Source of the DNA: Verrucomicrobiota bacterium
GTDB taxonomy: Bacteria; Verrucomicrobiota; Verrucomicrobiia; Opitutales; Opitutaceae
Direction: 5' to 3'
Assembly: GCA_023399155.1 (NCBI GenBank)
Contig: JAEWQP010000010.1
Location: 124,001-188,000, forward strand
Length of the DNA: 64,000 nt
The notes beneath the pieces were generated by a model that was not told where the DNA came from, ran no database searches, and saw nothing but the letters and a program-made list of their open reading frames with translations. The position numbers were made by a program, and so were the translations under genes. Of the stretch, positions 41,773 to 50,301 are shown piece by piece; within the stretch, counting starts at the first letter, position 1; every line of letters starts with the position of its first letter.

Positions 41773-41856
41773 ATAGCCTGATGTGGGATGCGTCTTCTGC
41801 GGCGCCCCATTCCAACCAAAGCCGAAAACAAACATCCACCTCGGGAGGACACTACC

Positions 41857-42030
41857 ATGCTCAGCTGGACCATCACCTTTCTTATCATCGCCCTGGTCGC
41901 GGGCGTGCTCGGATTCACGGGCATCGCAGGTGCCGCGGCGGGTTTCGCCAAGATCCTGTTCTTCATCTTCCTCGTCCTGCTCGTGATCTCGGCCATCGCC
42001 GGCGCCGTCCGCGGACGTCCACCGGTCTGA
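41857..42030 (+). CDS. DUF1328 small membrane protein
   Basis: This 57-residue inner-membrane protein has two hydrophobic helices (about 2-25 and 28-50) with the family pattern LIALVAGVLGFTGIAGAAAG then AKILFFIFLVLLVISAI. The function of DUF1328 proteins is unknown; they are commonly found among stress genes. A strong ribosome site, GGGAGG, lies 9 bases before the ATG. It is 48 bases upstream of a lipoprotein gene, likely co-transcribed. Confidence 0.93.
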   Translation: MLSWTITFLIIALVAGVLGFTGIAGAAAGFAKILFFIFLVLLVISAIAGAVRGRPPV

Positions 42031-42078
42031 GCGCGCAGTTCGCCCCGAAACGGTCAACCCTCGAAGTAGATCCGAAAT

Positions 42079-42594
42079 ATGAATACACGCATTTCACTTG
42101 TTCTTGGCGCAGGCATCGGGCTGGCGGTCCTCACCGGCTGCTCCCCCCGCGATGATGATCCCGCGCAGCCGGTCAGCCGCACCGAGCAAACGCTCGACCG
42201 CGCCGCCGACAGCACCCGCGACGCGGCCAATCGCGCCGCCGACAGCACCCGCGACGCCGCCAACCGCGTCGGTGACACGCTTTCCAACGCATGGGACGAC
42301 GTGGCGGACGCGACCTACGACGAGCGCGCGAAGGTCCGGAGTTCCCTGGAAAACATGGCGAACTCGGCCGACAGCAAGTGGGACGAGCTTCAGGCCCGTG
42401 GTTCCACCATGTCCGCGTCCGCGAGGGATTCGTGGAACGAGAGCATGGAGGAGTTCCGTGAGGCCCGCGCCGATCTGCGGCGCGAGATCAACGAACTCGG
42501 CGATGCCTCGGAGGATAACTGGGACAAGGCCAAGGCCGAGGTGGCCGAGGCGTGGCAGCGTGTCCGCAACAGTTTGGAAGACCTTGACGAGTAG
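42079..42594 (+). CDS. Helical lipoprotein with LEA-like repeats
   Basis: This 171-residue protein has a lipobox ending at Cys21 (LAVLTGC), so it is lipid-anchored. The mature part is charged alpha-helix. It opens with two copies of an 11-residue unit (RAADSTRDAAN), which resembles late-embryogenesis-abundant or apolipophorin-type amphipathic repeats. A long helix with DELQARG and WDKAKAEVAEAW follows. No enzymatic motif is seen. A membrane-lining or desiccation-protective role is only a guess. It follows DUF1328 closely, and a strong terminator lies behind it. Confidence 0.72.
   Translation: MNTRISLVLGAGIGLAVLTGCSPRDDDPAQPVSRTEQTLDRAADSTRDAANRAADSTRDAANRVGDTLSNAWDDVADATYDERAKVRSSLENMANSADSKWDELQARGSTMSASARDSWNESMEEFREARADLRREINELGDASEDNWDKAKAEVAEAWQRVRNSLEDLDE
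42199..42264 (+). repeat. Two 33-bp tandem repeats in the lipoprotein gene
   Basis: Two in-frame copies of a 33-base unit (CGCGCCGCCGACAGCACCCG then 13 bases) differ at three positions. They encode the 11-residue LEA-like unit. Confidence 0.8.
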
Positions 42595-42680
42595 CGGCCC
42601 TGATTGTGCGGGCCGGCAATTCGATAAACAGATTTGCGCGTGAGGAGAGGCGCCGGAGAGCGCATCACGTGCAGGAGAAG

Positions 42681-42736
42681 CGGACCGGGAGCGGTGGGCT
42701 GGGAGGCAACCGTCGCTCCCGGTCCGGCATTTTTTT
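42681..42736 (+). terminator. Strong terminator abutting the next start codon
   Basis: CGGACCGGGAGCG and CGCTCCCGGTCCG form a perfect 13-bp stem (42681-42693 / 42714-42726), followed by GCA and seven T's. The ATG of the next gene (42737) follows the last T directly, with no ribosome site. Confidence 0.85.
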
Positions 42737-44998
42737 ATGAAGTCGTGGCTACCGTGGCAGTTCCTTCTTCGTGTCGCGGCCCGGCGGCGCGGCTTCGTGG
42801 ACCCGATCGAATTGCTGGCCCGCCTGCGCCGCTTCGCGCAACCCTCGGAGGTCCAGGAACCGATCGAACTCGTCCGGGCCGGTGTGCTCTTTCACGCCCG
42901 CGGCCTGATCAACACGAAGGTCTTCCAATACAACCTCGACTGGGTCTGGCCCTTCTGGGTGGTGCGGCAGTTCGACCCCGGTGACCCTTCATTCCTGCCG
43001 CGCGCGTTTTCCTTCAGTCACGTCAACCTGACCCACCGCAACTGGACCGCGGTCGGGCTGCCGGGCATGGAGGCCTGTCCGGTCGTCGACCCGCGTGGGC
43101 TGGTCACGCTGCCGGACGATCCGTGGTCCCTCGACTGGTGGTTCGTGCCGGATGAGGGCAGCGCACTGTATCCATCCCGGCATGCCGAGGGGCGCCAGCG
43201 GCTGGAGTGGAACGACGGACTCGCCGTCGTCACCACGTCGCAGGCCGACGGGTGCCGGCTCGAGACCGAGGCGCGCGTGGATCCCGAGACCGGCTCGAGC
43301 GGGCCGATGCTCGTGCTTGAGGCCCGCGTGGAAGCGGCGCGGGCGGGCACGCTTCTGCTGGCGGCCCGGCCGGCGAATCCCGAGGGCGTGCACTTCATCG
43401 AGCACGTCGAGTTCGGGGACGCCGGCTGGACGGTAAACGGCCGCTATCGCCTGGAGCTGGCGCAGTCCGCGGACGGGTTGATCGCCTCGACCTATGCGCA
43501 CGGCGACATCACCGCCTCGCCGGCCTCGGCGGCACACCCGGGAGACCATGTCCGCTGTAGTGCAGGAATGGCGACAGCGGCCGCCGTGTTTCGCCTTGAG
43601 GCGGGCGCGACGCGAAGCATCGCCGCCCGCGTGGATCTGGCCGCGACGGGACGCGCTGGCGCCAGGCACGCCCCTTCGCCCGCGCACGAGACCTGGACGG
43701 CCGCGCTGGAGGGCACCCCGACCGTGCAGGTGCCGGAGCCGCGCTGGGTGTTCCTGCACGATGCCGCCATCCGGACCCTCGTGCTGTTGTCCCCGGGCGA
43801 CATTTTCCCCGGTCCCTACACCTACCGGCGATTCTGGTTCCGCGACGCGTGCCTGATCATGAACGCGTTTCTCGCCTGCAATCTCGACGAGCGGGTGCGC
43901 AGGGCGGCCGCGCGTTTTCCCGCGCGCCAGCGCGCCGACGGCTATTTTCATTCACAGGAAGGGGAGTGGGATGCCAACGGACAGGTCCTCTGGATCGCCG
44001 ATCGCCTCGAGCGCTGCACGGGGCGGCGCATCGAGGGGGCGTTCTGGGAGAGCCTGCACCGCGGCGCCGCCTGGATCCCGGCCAAGCGGCGCGACTCGAA
44101 CCGCAAGGGCACGCATCCCGGCCTGCTTCCCCCCGGATTCAGCGCGGAGCACCTCGGACCGGTCGATCAGTACTATTGGGACGACCTCTGGGGCATCGCC
44201 GGGCTGCGCGCTGCGGCCGACCTCGCGGAGCGTCACGGCGATGCCGAGGCTGCGGCGCGCTGGAGGCGCGAACAGGCCGCGTTTGCCGAGGATGTCAGGC
44301 GGAGCCTGGCGAGACTCCCCGCCTCGGTCGCGCGCCAGGGGGTGCCGGCGTCGCCCCACCGTCGCATGGATGCCGGGGCGATCGGCTCGATGGTATCCGA
44401 TTATCCATTGCAGCTCGACGACGTCGTCACGCCCGAGCAGGCGCTTCGCACGGCCGACTGGCTGTGGCGGAAATGCCGTTATGCGGGAGCGTTCTTCCAG
44501 GAGATGATCCATTCCGGGCTCAACGCCTACCTCACGCTCGCGCTCGCGCAGACATTCATGCGCCACGGCGATCCCCGGCACGAGCAGCTGGTGGACGCCG
44601 TGGCCGCGCTCGCCTCCCCGACGGGCCAGTGGCCGGAAGCCGTCCACCCGCGCACGGGTGGCGGCTGCATGGGCGACGGGCAGCATGCGTGGGCCGCGGC
44701 CGAGTGGATCCTGGTCGTGCGCGCCATGTTCCTCCGCGAGGAGGCCGGCGAACTTGTCGTGGGTGCGGGACTACGCCGCGCGTGGCTCGAGGGTGGCGCG
44801 ACGCTGCGCTACGGACCCACTGCGACGGCGTGGGGCAGCGTCACGATCGAGTTCATTCCGGAGGGCGGCGCCTGGCGGCTGCATCTCTCCGCCGACTGGC
44901 GCGATCGCGCACCGACCGTGCGCGTGGCGGTGCCGGGGTTTGCCCCGGCGCTCTGCCCCCCTGAAGGGAACTGCCGCCTCGTGCCTCTCGCCGGATAA
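42737..44998 (+). CDS. Six-hairpin glycosidase-like protein
   Basis: This 753-residue cytoplasmic protein has an N-terminal beta-rich half (about 1-330) and an (alpha/alpha)6 barrel (about 340-700) resembling GH15/GH37-type and amylo-alpha-1,6-glucosidase-like enzymes. YTYRRFWFRDACLIMNAFL, WDANGQVLWIADRL, DQYYWDDLWGIAGL and MGDGQHAWAAAEWILV are in positions expected for aromatic and acidic barrel residues. The substrate and catalytic pair are not certain. The ATG at 42737 follows the T-run of a terminator with no ribosome site; the first residues still look like protein, so translation starting there needs a promoter within the terminator region, or read-through. Confidence 0.7.
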   Translation: MKSWLPWQFLLRVAARRRGFVDPIELLARLRRFAQPSEVQEPIELVRAGVLFHARGLINTKVFQYNLDWVWPFWVVRQFDPGDPSFLPRAFSFSHVNLTHRNWTAVGLPGMEACPVVDPRGLVTLPDDPWSLDWWFVPDEGSALYPSRHAEGRQRLEWNDGLAVVTTSQADGCRLETEARVDPETGSSGPMLVLEARVEAARAGTLLLAARPANPEGVHFIEHVEFGDAGWTVNGRYRLELAQSADGLIASTYAHGDITASPASAAHPGDHVRCSAGMATAAAVFRLEAGATRSIAARVDLAATGRAGARHAPSPAHETWTAALEGTPTVQVPEPRWVFLHDAAIRTLVLLSPGDIFPGPYTYRRFWFRDACLIMNAFLACNLDERVRRAAARFPARQRADGYFHSQEGEWDANGQVLWIADRLERCTGRRIEGAFWESLHRGAAWIPAKRRDSNRKGTHPGLLPPGFSAEHLGPVDQYYWDDLWGIAGLRAAADLAERHGDAEAAARWRREQAAFAEDVRRSLARLPASVARQGVPASPHRRMDAGAIGSMVSDYPLQLDDVVTPEQALRTADWLWRKCRYAGAFFQEMIHSGLNAYLTLALAQTFMRHGDPRHEQLVDAVAALASPTGQWPEAVHPRTGGGCMGDGQHAWAAAEWILVVRAMFLREEAGELVVGAGLRRAWLEGGATLRYGPTATAWGSVTIEFIPEGGAWRLHLSADWRDRAPTVRVAVPGFAPALCPPEGNCRLVPLAG

Positions 44999-45021
44999 CG
45001 TCCGGATCGTACGGATACGGG

Positions 45022-45273
45022 CTACGTGCGCCAGAGCCGGAGCAGCGCGGATGCGAAACGCAGCTTTGGCGGCAGCAGGCGCATGGCCACGGCCATGGCG
45101 GGCCCGACCCATGGGGCCGCGCGGAGCGAGGCGAGCCCGCCCAAGTGGGGCGTCGTCCTCCTGCGCAGACGGGCGAGCAGCGCGACGCGATCGAGCGTGC
45201 AGGCCACGAGGGCGAGCTGCTTGCGGGCGTCGTGGCTCAGCTGTGGTCGGGTTTCAAGACTTCCCGGAGGCAT
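45022..45273 (-). CDS. YqjK-like small basic protein
   Basis: This 83-residue Arg/Leu-rich protein follows a YqjD-like and a YqjE-like gene and resembles the third member of that trio, YqjK. It has a helical, basic sequence (KQLALVACTLDRVALLARLRRR) and a hydrophobic middle. AAGGA 6 bases before the ATG at 45273 supports this start. It overlaps the YqjE-like gene by 37 bases. A direct homology call is weak because these proteins are short and low-complexity. Confidence 0.55.
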   Translation of the reverse strand: MPPGSLETRPQLSHDARKQLALVACTLDRVALLARLRRRTTPHLGGLASLRAAPWVGPAMAVAMRLLPPKLRFASALLRLWRT

Positions 45274-45644
45274 GCGCAGTCCTTTGTCAGTTGGTCGCGG
45301 AGATCGGAGAAAAGCCGCGCGCGGCGCCAGCCGGCGAGGGCGAACCACGCACCTCCCGCGGCGAGCGCGATCTGGACAGCCGCGACGATCGCGATCGCCG
45401 TGACGCGATGTGACGTGTCCCAGAATATCGCGGCGACGAGCAACGAGAGGGTAAACCCGCCCAGCAGGGACGCGGCGGCGGCAACGCAAGCGGCGACCAA
45501 GGTCTTCCGCAAGTGGGTGCCAGCCTCCTCCAGCTCCAGGACGGCGAGCACCGCGCGGTTCTCGACGGCCTGGAGGAGCAGGCCGGCGTTGGAGCCCAGA
45601 CGCGAGGCATTGGTGAGCGTCGCGCCGATATCGGAGGCGGTCAT
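45237..45644 (-). CDS. YqjE-like (phage-holin superfamily III) membrane protein
   Basis: This 135-residue inner-membrane protein has an amphipathic N-terminus (RLGSNAGLLLQAVENRAVLAVLELEEAG) and two transmembrane helices (about 48-75 and 80-105). This arrangement matches YqjE/putative-holin proteins. The function is unknown; relatives are induced by stress and stationary phase. It lies between YqjD-like and YqjK-like genes, with a 40-base gap before and an overlap after, so all three form one operon. Confidence 0.8.
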   Translation of the reverse strand: MTASDIGATLTNASRLGSNAGLLLQAVENRAVLAVLELEEAGTHLRKTLVAACVAAAASLLGGFTLSLLVAAIFWDTSHRVTAIAIVAAVQIALAAGGAWFALAGWRRARLFSDLRDQLTKDCACLREVLKPDHS

Positions 45645-45684
45645 GCCGCAGACCCCCGGGGGTTGTCGGCGGGATCCACGTGCG

Positions 45685-46011
45685 TCACGAACGGCGACCG
45701 AGCAGCACGCCGATCAGGGCGCCGATTGCCACGGCGACGCCGATGGACTGGTAGGGATGCGCGCGCACGTACTCGTCGTACTCGTCCAGGTGCTCTCGGG
45801 CCGAGGCCTTCAGCTCATGCAGGCGATCGCGTGACGCATCGAGCGCCTCGCGCATGCGCGCCTGGAGGTCGGCGGCTTGTTCGCCCGCCGCATCTCCGGC
45901 ATTGGCGAGAACCTGTTCGGCATCGCGCACGAGGGCGCGGAGATCATCGATGGCGGTATTCATGGATTCACCGAGTTGGCGGGAGGGTTTCGATTCACTG
46001 GTTGAGCTCAT
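45685..46011 (-). CDS. YqjD/ElaB-type (DUF883) ribosome-associated membrane protein
   Basis: This 108-residue protein has a charged helical N-terminal part (1-75) and one C-terminal transmembrane helix (SIGVAVAIGALIGVLLGRRS), the DUF883 layout. YqjD and ElaB proteins anchor in the inner membrane and bind ribosomes in stationary phase; that role is known for the family only. It is first in the YqjD/E/K-like operon. A sigma-54-like site begins 43 bases upstream. Confidence 0.9.
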   Translation of the reverse strand: MSSTSESKPSRQLGESMNTAIDDLRALVRDAEQVLANAGDAAGEQAADLQARMREALDASRDRLHELKASAREHLDEYDEYVRAHPYQSIGVAVAIGALIGVLLGRRS

Positions 46012-46053
46012 GGTGGATGGGCGCCTCGTCTCCGAGAGCGGGACACATAGAAA

Positions 46054-46068
46054 GCGTCGCGCATGCCA
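46054..46068 (-). promoter_or_regulatory. Candidate sigma-54 promoter for the YqjD/E/K-type operon
   Basis: Minus-strand TGGCATGCGCGACGC (GG-N10-GC) has TGGCAT in place of TGGCAC. The predicted +1 near 46042 gives a 31-base leader. A dyad lies 81 bases upstream. Confidence 0.45.
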
Positions 46069-46148
46069 CGGAGTTGCGCATCGCTGAGAAACCCGCTCGC
46101 CCGGAGGTGGTTGTCGGCCGGGCGTCCCGCCCGCTCACGCGGTGACCG

Positions 46149-46159
46149 TGCAGCACGCA
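46149..46159 (-). promoter_or_regulatory. TGCAA-type dyad in the YqjD/pseudokinase gap
   Basis: TGCAGCACGCA carries one TGCA half-site and the GC partner at the standard distance. It is behind the sigma-54 site of the YqjD-type operon. The remainder of 46012-46328 holds no gene. Confidence 0.35.
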
Positions 46160-46328
46160 CGACCCGGGCGGGCGCACCGCGCAAGTCGCAACCCACCTTG
46201 CCTCACTTTCCAGGGAACGATTCAGGGGAACCGTCGTCCCATCGGCTGCGCTCTGCCGGCAGGCGAAGGCTTTCGCGCTCGTGGGTAAGGCATCCCGGCT
46301 GCTGTGGAGACTCCGAGAGCTGGAGCTT

Positions 46329-48587
46329 ATGGATAAACGACACGTTCTTCGGGCCCTGGGTCGTGGCAGGTCGGGAAAACCGGCGCTGTTTGCGGGCCGC
46401 TACGCACTCGTGGACGTGGTCGGCGAGGGGAGCACCGGCGCCGTGTGGCGGGCTCATGATGGCACGCGCGGCACCACCGTGGCGCTGAAGTTCTTTTCAA
46501 CCAAGCTGTGCACGCCCGCCGTGCTCGAGACGAGGCAGAGCCTCATTCAGGCCTTGCGACAGTGCCGGCATCCGGCGGTCGTGGCGCCGGAGGAGATCGT
46601 CGCGAGCGGCGAATGCGCGGCGATTGTGATGCCTTGGGTCGATGGTTTGAGCCTCGCTCGCTGGCATCGGCGCGCGCGTCGCGGTGCCCGATCGATCGAC
46701 GAGATCAGTTCCTGGCTCGCGGCCTTGCTCGCCGCTCTCGAGGACGTTCACGCCCGCGGTCTGGTCCACGGAGCGCTCCACCCAGGCGTGATCTTCCCGG
46801 AGGGCGACGATGTGAAGGTTGTCGGCTGGGAGATGAACGCCTGGCTGCGCCGCATCACCGCCCAAGCCACGCGGTCCAAGCTCAGGATCGAGGGCAAAGC
46901 CTGCCTCAGCCCCGCGGTGCGAGAGGGCCAACCACCCACCGCAGCGGATGACATTTTTGCGGTCGGTGCGGTTCTGCACCTGCTGCTCACGGGATCGCCG
47001 GCCCCCGTGCGCCAGCACGACGACGAGCCGGCACCGGTGTTGCGACACCGCGCCGAGATGGAGCAACGCGGCGCGGACCGCACCGAGGTTTGGGAGGAGG
47101 CCGCGCAGCGATGCCTGCAACCCACCGCTGCCGATCGGTTCGCCAGTGTGCGAGCGCTCCGCCTCTGGCTCGGGCTGGAGGACATGTCGCGCGTGCTCGC
47201 CGCGCCGCCAGTGGACCGCGACGCGCCACCGCCGCCGCAGCAGCGCGAGACGGCGGAGGTCGTCCCCACGACTGCGGGTGCCACGGCCAGCGGGGCGGCC
47301 CTCACCGATTCGAAGGAAACTCCCGCGGTGACCGCTCCGTCGCTCCCACCCGAGGAAACACCTGCCCCGATCGAGTCAACTGGCGCCACGCCTGAAGACG
47401 CACCGGTGGAGGCACAGCCCGCTTTCGCGGTTTCCGGGGAGCCGCCCGCTCCCAGCGCACCGGACCCCGACGAGCGCGAGGCGAGGGTGCCGACGCCGGC
47501 GGAGCCCGCCTCGCGCGAAGCGACCAGGCGGGACCCCGAACCCGCGCCCGCGGCGATCGTGCATGCGTCCTGGGCGGTGCCCGCCCAGTTCGTGCCGGCG
47601 CATTCATTCTCCGCGCACGCCGCGACGCCGCTTGTTTCGAAGATCGAGACGATTCCGGCGCACCCGCATCCGGCTCAGGCGGCATCCTCCCGTGCGACGG
47701 CGGTGGAGCTGGAACCCGGGCGCAAGCCGGTCGCAGTCGAACCGCCTGTTGCGAAAGGGTCGGCGCCGGCGCCACCGGCGCGGAGCGCCACCCCGGCGCG
47801 TCACGCGGCGCCCGCGCCGCCTTCATGGAGAAGTGAACGCGCACGGACTGGAGGACCTTTCGCCACGCCACCGGCGCGGACCACGCCACCGCCCTCCGCC
47901 CCGGTGCGCGGTGTCTTCATGCTCCGCACCATGATCACCTCGATCTCGCTGCTCACGATCGCCGCCGGCGGATGGTTCGTGTGGCAGATCGTCGAGCAAC
48001 GGTATCCGGAAGTTGCGCACAACACGGAGCGGACCATGCGAGCCACCGGAACGGCGGTTCTCGAATCGCTTTCGCGCCGCTTCTCCGGCGAGCCCACCTC
48101 GTCCGGGGAGCGCCCGGCCCCGCGCAGCAGCGGACAACCGGCAACCGGTGCCGCGGAGTTCACCTACGGCAGCGGGGCGGCACCGACCTCCGGCGAACTC
48201 CCGGAATCCGCGGGGTTCGACGACGCCAGTGACGACGCCGTGCGGGTGCAACAACCGATCTTCGTGATGCCCGCGCCCGGGTCGACCCGGGATGGCGGGA
48301 TTTTCGACCTGGCCAATGTGGATGCCCCGCCGCGCCCCGTCGCAGCACAGGGACCGCTGGTGTCGCGCAACGTGCTCGCGCGCACTGCTCCAGGGCACGT
48401 CGAGATCGTCCTGGTCATCGACCGGTCCGGCCAGGTTGCTTCCGCCGAAGTCCGCTCCGCGAGCAACCCGGAGCTCGTGCAGCCCTGCCTCGAGGCCGCC
48501 CGTGGCTGGCGGTTCATTCCCGCCACCCGCGACGGACGTGCGGTCGCCGTGCGCGCCATGGTCCCCCTGGCGCTTCGCTCGCCGTGA
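46329..48587 (+). CDS. Ser/Thr pseudokinase fused to a TonB-type C-terminus
   Basis: This 752-residue protein has a protein-kinase fold (about 20-290), with a glycine loop VGEGSTGAVW and Lys54 in VALKFF. The catalytic loop reads HGALHPGVI (147-155), lacking the catalytic Asp, and no DFG is visible (KVVGWEM instead), so it is probably inactive or ADP/ATP-binding only. A Pro/Ala-rich linker follows (about 300-525), one transmembrane helix (about 535-555), then a periplasmic linker and a TonB C-terminal domain (about 665-752: VDRSGQVASAEV, AARGWRFIPA). Cytoplasmic pseudokinase input thus joins a periplasmic TonB-like end. ATG 46329 follows GGAG; a GTG at 46281 is an alternative. Confidence 0.78.
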   Translation: MDKRHVLRALGRGRSGKPALFAGRYALVDVVGEGSTGAVWRAHDGTRGTTVALKFFSTKLCTPAVLETRQSLIQALRQCRHPAVVAPEEIVASGECAAIVMPWVDGLSLARWHRRARRGARSIDEISSWLAALLAALEDVHARGLVHGALHPGVIFPEGDDVKVVGWEMNAWLRRITAQATRSKLRIEGKACLSPAVREGQPPTAADDIFAVGAVLHLLLTGSPAPVRQHDDEPAPVLRHRAEMEQRGADRTEVWEEAAQRCLQPTAADRFASVRALRLWLGLEDMSRVLAAPPVDRDAPPPPQQRETAEVVPTTAGATASGAALTDSKETPAVTAPSLPPEETPAPIESTGATPEDAPVEAQPAFAVSGEPPAPSAPDPDEREARVPTPAEPASREATRRDPEPAPAAIVHASWAVPAQFVPAHSFSAHAATPLVSKIETIPAHPHPAQAASSRATAVELEPGRKPVAVEPPVAKGSAPAPPARSATPARHAAPAPPSWRSERARTGGPFATPPARTTPPPSAPVRGVFMLRTMITSISLLTIAAGGWFVWQIVEQRYPEVAHNTERTMRATGTAVLESLSRRFSGEPTSSGERPAPRSSGQPATGAAEFTYGSGAAPTSGELPESAGFDDASDDAVRVQQPIFVMPAPGSTRDGGIFDLANVDAPPRPVAAQGPLVSRNVLARTAPGHVEIVLVIDRSGQVASAEVRSASNPELVQPCLEAARGWRFIPATRDGRAVAVRAMVPLALRSP

Positions 48588-48831
48588 CGCTCTCCCGGCT
48601 TCACCTCAGGGTGATCGGCATGGAGTGAAGCCGCATTCTTGAATACGCATTTGCGAACGGGTTCGGATACGCGGCGACCGCGGCGGCCGACCCCGTGATG
48701 CCCGCGGGCAAACGACAACCATCACAGCGTCCCAGCGCACTCGCCGGCCGCCGCACCGTCAGAGCGGACCCTTGGCGAAGGCTGGGGCCCTCGTTGGCCT
48801 GATGCAGTTGGCGGGATCGGGACAAAACAAA

Positions 48832-48862
48832 ACGGGCGGACCGCCTGTGGCGATCCGCCCGT
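48832..48862 (-). terminator. Terminator of the PRC/BON gene
   Basis: ACGGGCGGA and TCCGCCCGT form a perfect 9-bp stem. On the minus strand TTTTGTTTTG follows immediately, so this is a clear intrinsic terminator 27 bases past the stop at 48889. No gene is seen in 48588-48888. Confidence 0.85.
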
Positions 48863-48888
48863 CGGAATGAATCTGCGTGCGCTGGGCG

Positions 48889-50067
48889 CTACTTGCTGAC
48901 GTCGATTTCGTCCTCGATCTTCAGGGTCGTGGCACGACGGGCGACATCAAGAATCTGCTTCTTGTGCTGCTCTGTATCCACGGAACCACGAAGCTCGATG
49001 GTGTCACCATCGGACGAAACCTGCACCTTCTGCGCGAAGGACGACACCTGCGGGTCGGCGCGGAGCGCCGCCTGCACGCGCGAAGCTTCATCACCGAAGG
49101 ACTGCTTTCCGGCCGCCGTCGCGCTGCCAGTCGTGCTGCTTCCAACGGCGGTGCCCGTGCGGGAACCCGTCGTGCTGGCGTAGCCGGCATTGTCGTCCTT
49201 GTCTTCCGTGAGCGCAACGACCTGGGCCTTCGTCGAGGCGAGTTCGAAACGCTCATCGGCCGAGTTGTAGCTCAGCATCGAGACCGGGGCGCTGACGAGA
49301 TCATCGCCGATCCCCCACAGACCGCCGACCGAGATGAACACGGTCGCACCGGAGAGCGAGGAGGCCATGCTCGACATGGCGCGCGATGAGTCGCTGAGGG
49401 CGTCACTCGCGGCCGCACCCATGCTGCTGCCCGAGGTGCGGGCGCCGGATGTGGTGGCCGACTGGCCGGCCGTGCTGCCCGACTGGGCATAGGTGCTGTC
49501 GGAGGCGCTCGTCGAACCGGTCGTGGCGCTGCCCGAGGGACGCGTCGCGGTGTTCGAGGGCGTGTAGGTGCCGCTGCCCGACGCGGCGCCGACATTCGAG
49601 GACGAACCGGCCTTGTTCTGGCTGAACGCCATCGAGAGCGAACCGGGGACCGCGGCATGCAGGTCGATATCGGTGATGTCGCCGATGCGCTCACCGGCCG
49701 GATCATACACGGCCGCGCCGATCAGATCCTTGGCGGTGAAACGGTTTTCCACATTGTCCTTGGTCACGCGCGCCATCGCGCCTGCTCCGGCTTTCGAATG
49801 GGTGGAACCGAGCGCCGAACTCGAGCCTGTCGTACCCGGCATGGTGGAGCTGGAATCTGAACCGGTGGTCCGCGAGCCAGTACCCATTGTCGAATCCGAC
49901 GAGCGGGTGCTGGATCCCGTGGTGGTGTCGCCCGGCCGGCTGCTGGTGCCCGAACTGGAGCTCGAGCTGCCCGCGCCTGCGCCGGTGCTGCTTTGCGCAT
50001 ATACCGCGCCGGCGAAAACCAGCGAGGCAGTGGCCAATAGCGTCACGTAACGGTGAGGTGATTTCAT
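48889..50067 (-). CDS. Secreted PRC-barrel/BON protein with Ser/Thr-rich inserts
   Basis: This 392-residue protein has a signal peptide (cleavage near GAVYAQ, residue 25), then a Ser/Thr/Gly-rich stretch to about 95. The first half of a PRC-barrel follows (VENRFTAKDLIGAAVYDPAGERIGDITDIDL), then a Ser/Thr/Ala-rich insert of about 100 residues. The second half comes next (GATVFISVGGLWGIGDDLVSAP, SADERFELASTKAQV), then another linker and a C-terminal BON domain (about 325-392: VQAALRADPQVSSF, IELRGSVDTEQHK). It lies in the periplasm or outside. ATG 50067 gives a clean signal peptide; an ATG 24 bases upstream also fits. A sigma-54 match is found 71-85 bases upstream. Confidence 0.85.
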   Translation of the reverse strand: MKSPHRYVTLLATASLVFAGAVYAQSSTGAGAGSSSSSSGTSSRPGDTTTGSSTRSSDSTMGTGSRTTGSDSSSTMPGTTGSSSALGSTHSKAGAGAMARVTKDNVENRFTAKDLIGAAVYDPAGERIGDITDIDLHAAVPGSLSMAFSQNKAGSSSNVGAASGSGTYTPSNTATRPSGSATTGSTSASDSTYAQSGSTAGQSATTSGARTSGSSMGAAASDALSDSSRAMSSMASSLSGATVFISVGGLWGIGDDLVSAPVSMLSYNSADERFELASTKAQVVALTEDKDDNAGYASTTGSRTGTAVGSSTTGSATAAGKQSFGDEASRVQAALRADPQVSSFAQKVQVSSDGDTIELRGSVDTEQHKKQILDVARRATTLKIEDEIDVSK

Positions 50068-50137
50068 AGTGTCTTCTTTTCGAGGTTTCATGGTCACGGA
50101 GGCCGGCGAGGGATCTCCGCGTAGTTGCCTCAGGTCC

Positions 50138-50152
50138 GCTTCGTCCGTGCCA
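50138..50152 (-). promoter_or_regulatory. Candidate sigma-54 promoter for the PRC/BON gene
   Basis: Minus-strand TGGCACGGACGAAGC has a perfect -24 box with GG-N10-GC spacing. The predicted +1 near 50126 gives a 59-base leader. A dyad-like CGCAATTTGCT (50159-50169) is just upstream. Confidence 0.6.
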
Positions 50153-50301
50153 GCGGGACGCAATTTGCTGCTCGGCCCCTCGTCGTGAAGGGTTTGGGCG
50201 GAACGCGCCTGCCCGAACAGGCGCACGGTGGCCGGGCGATTGGCAAGGCGCTGCTGCGCCCTCGATGCCAAATGCACGCGGCGACACACGCCGCGAGCGG
50301 T

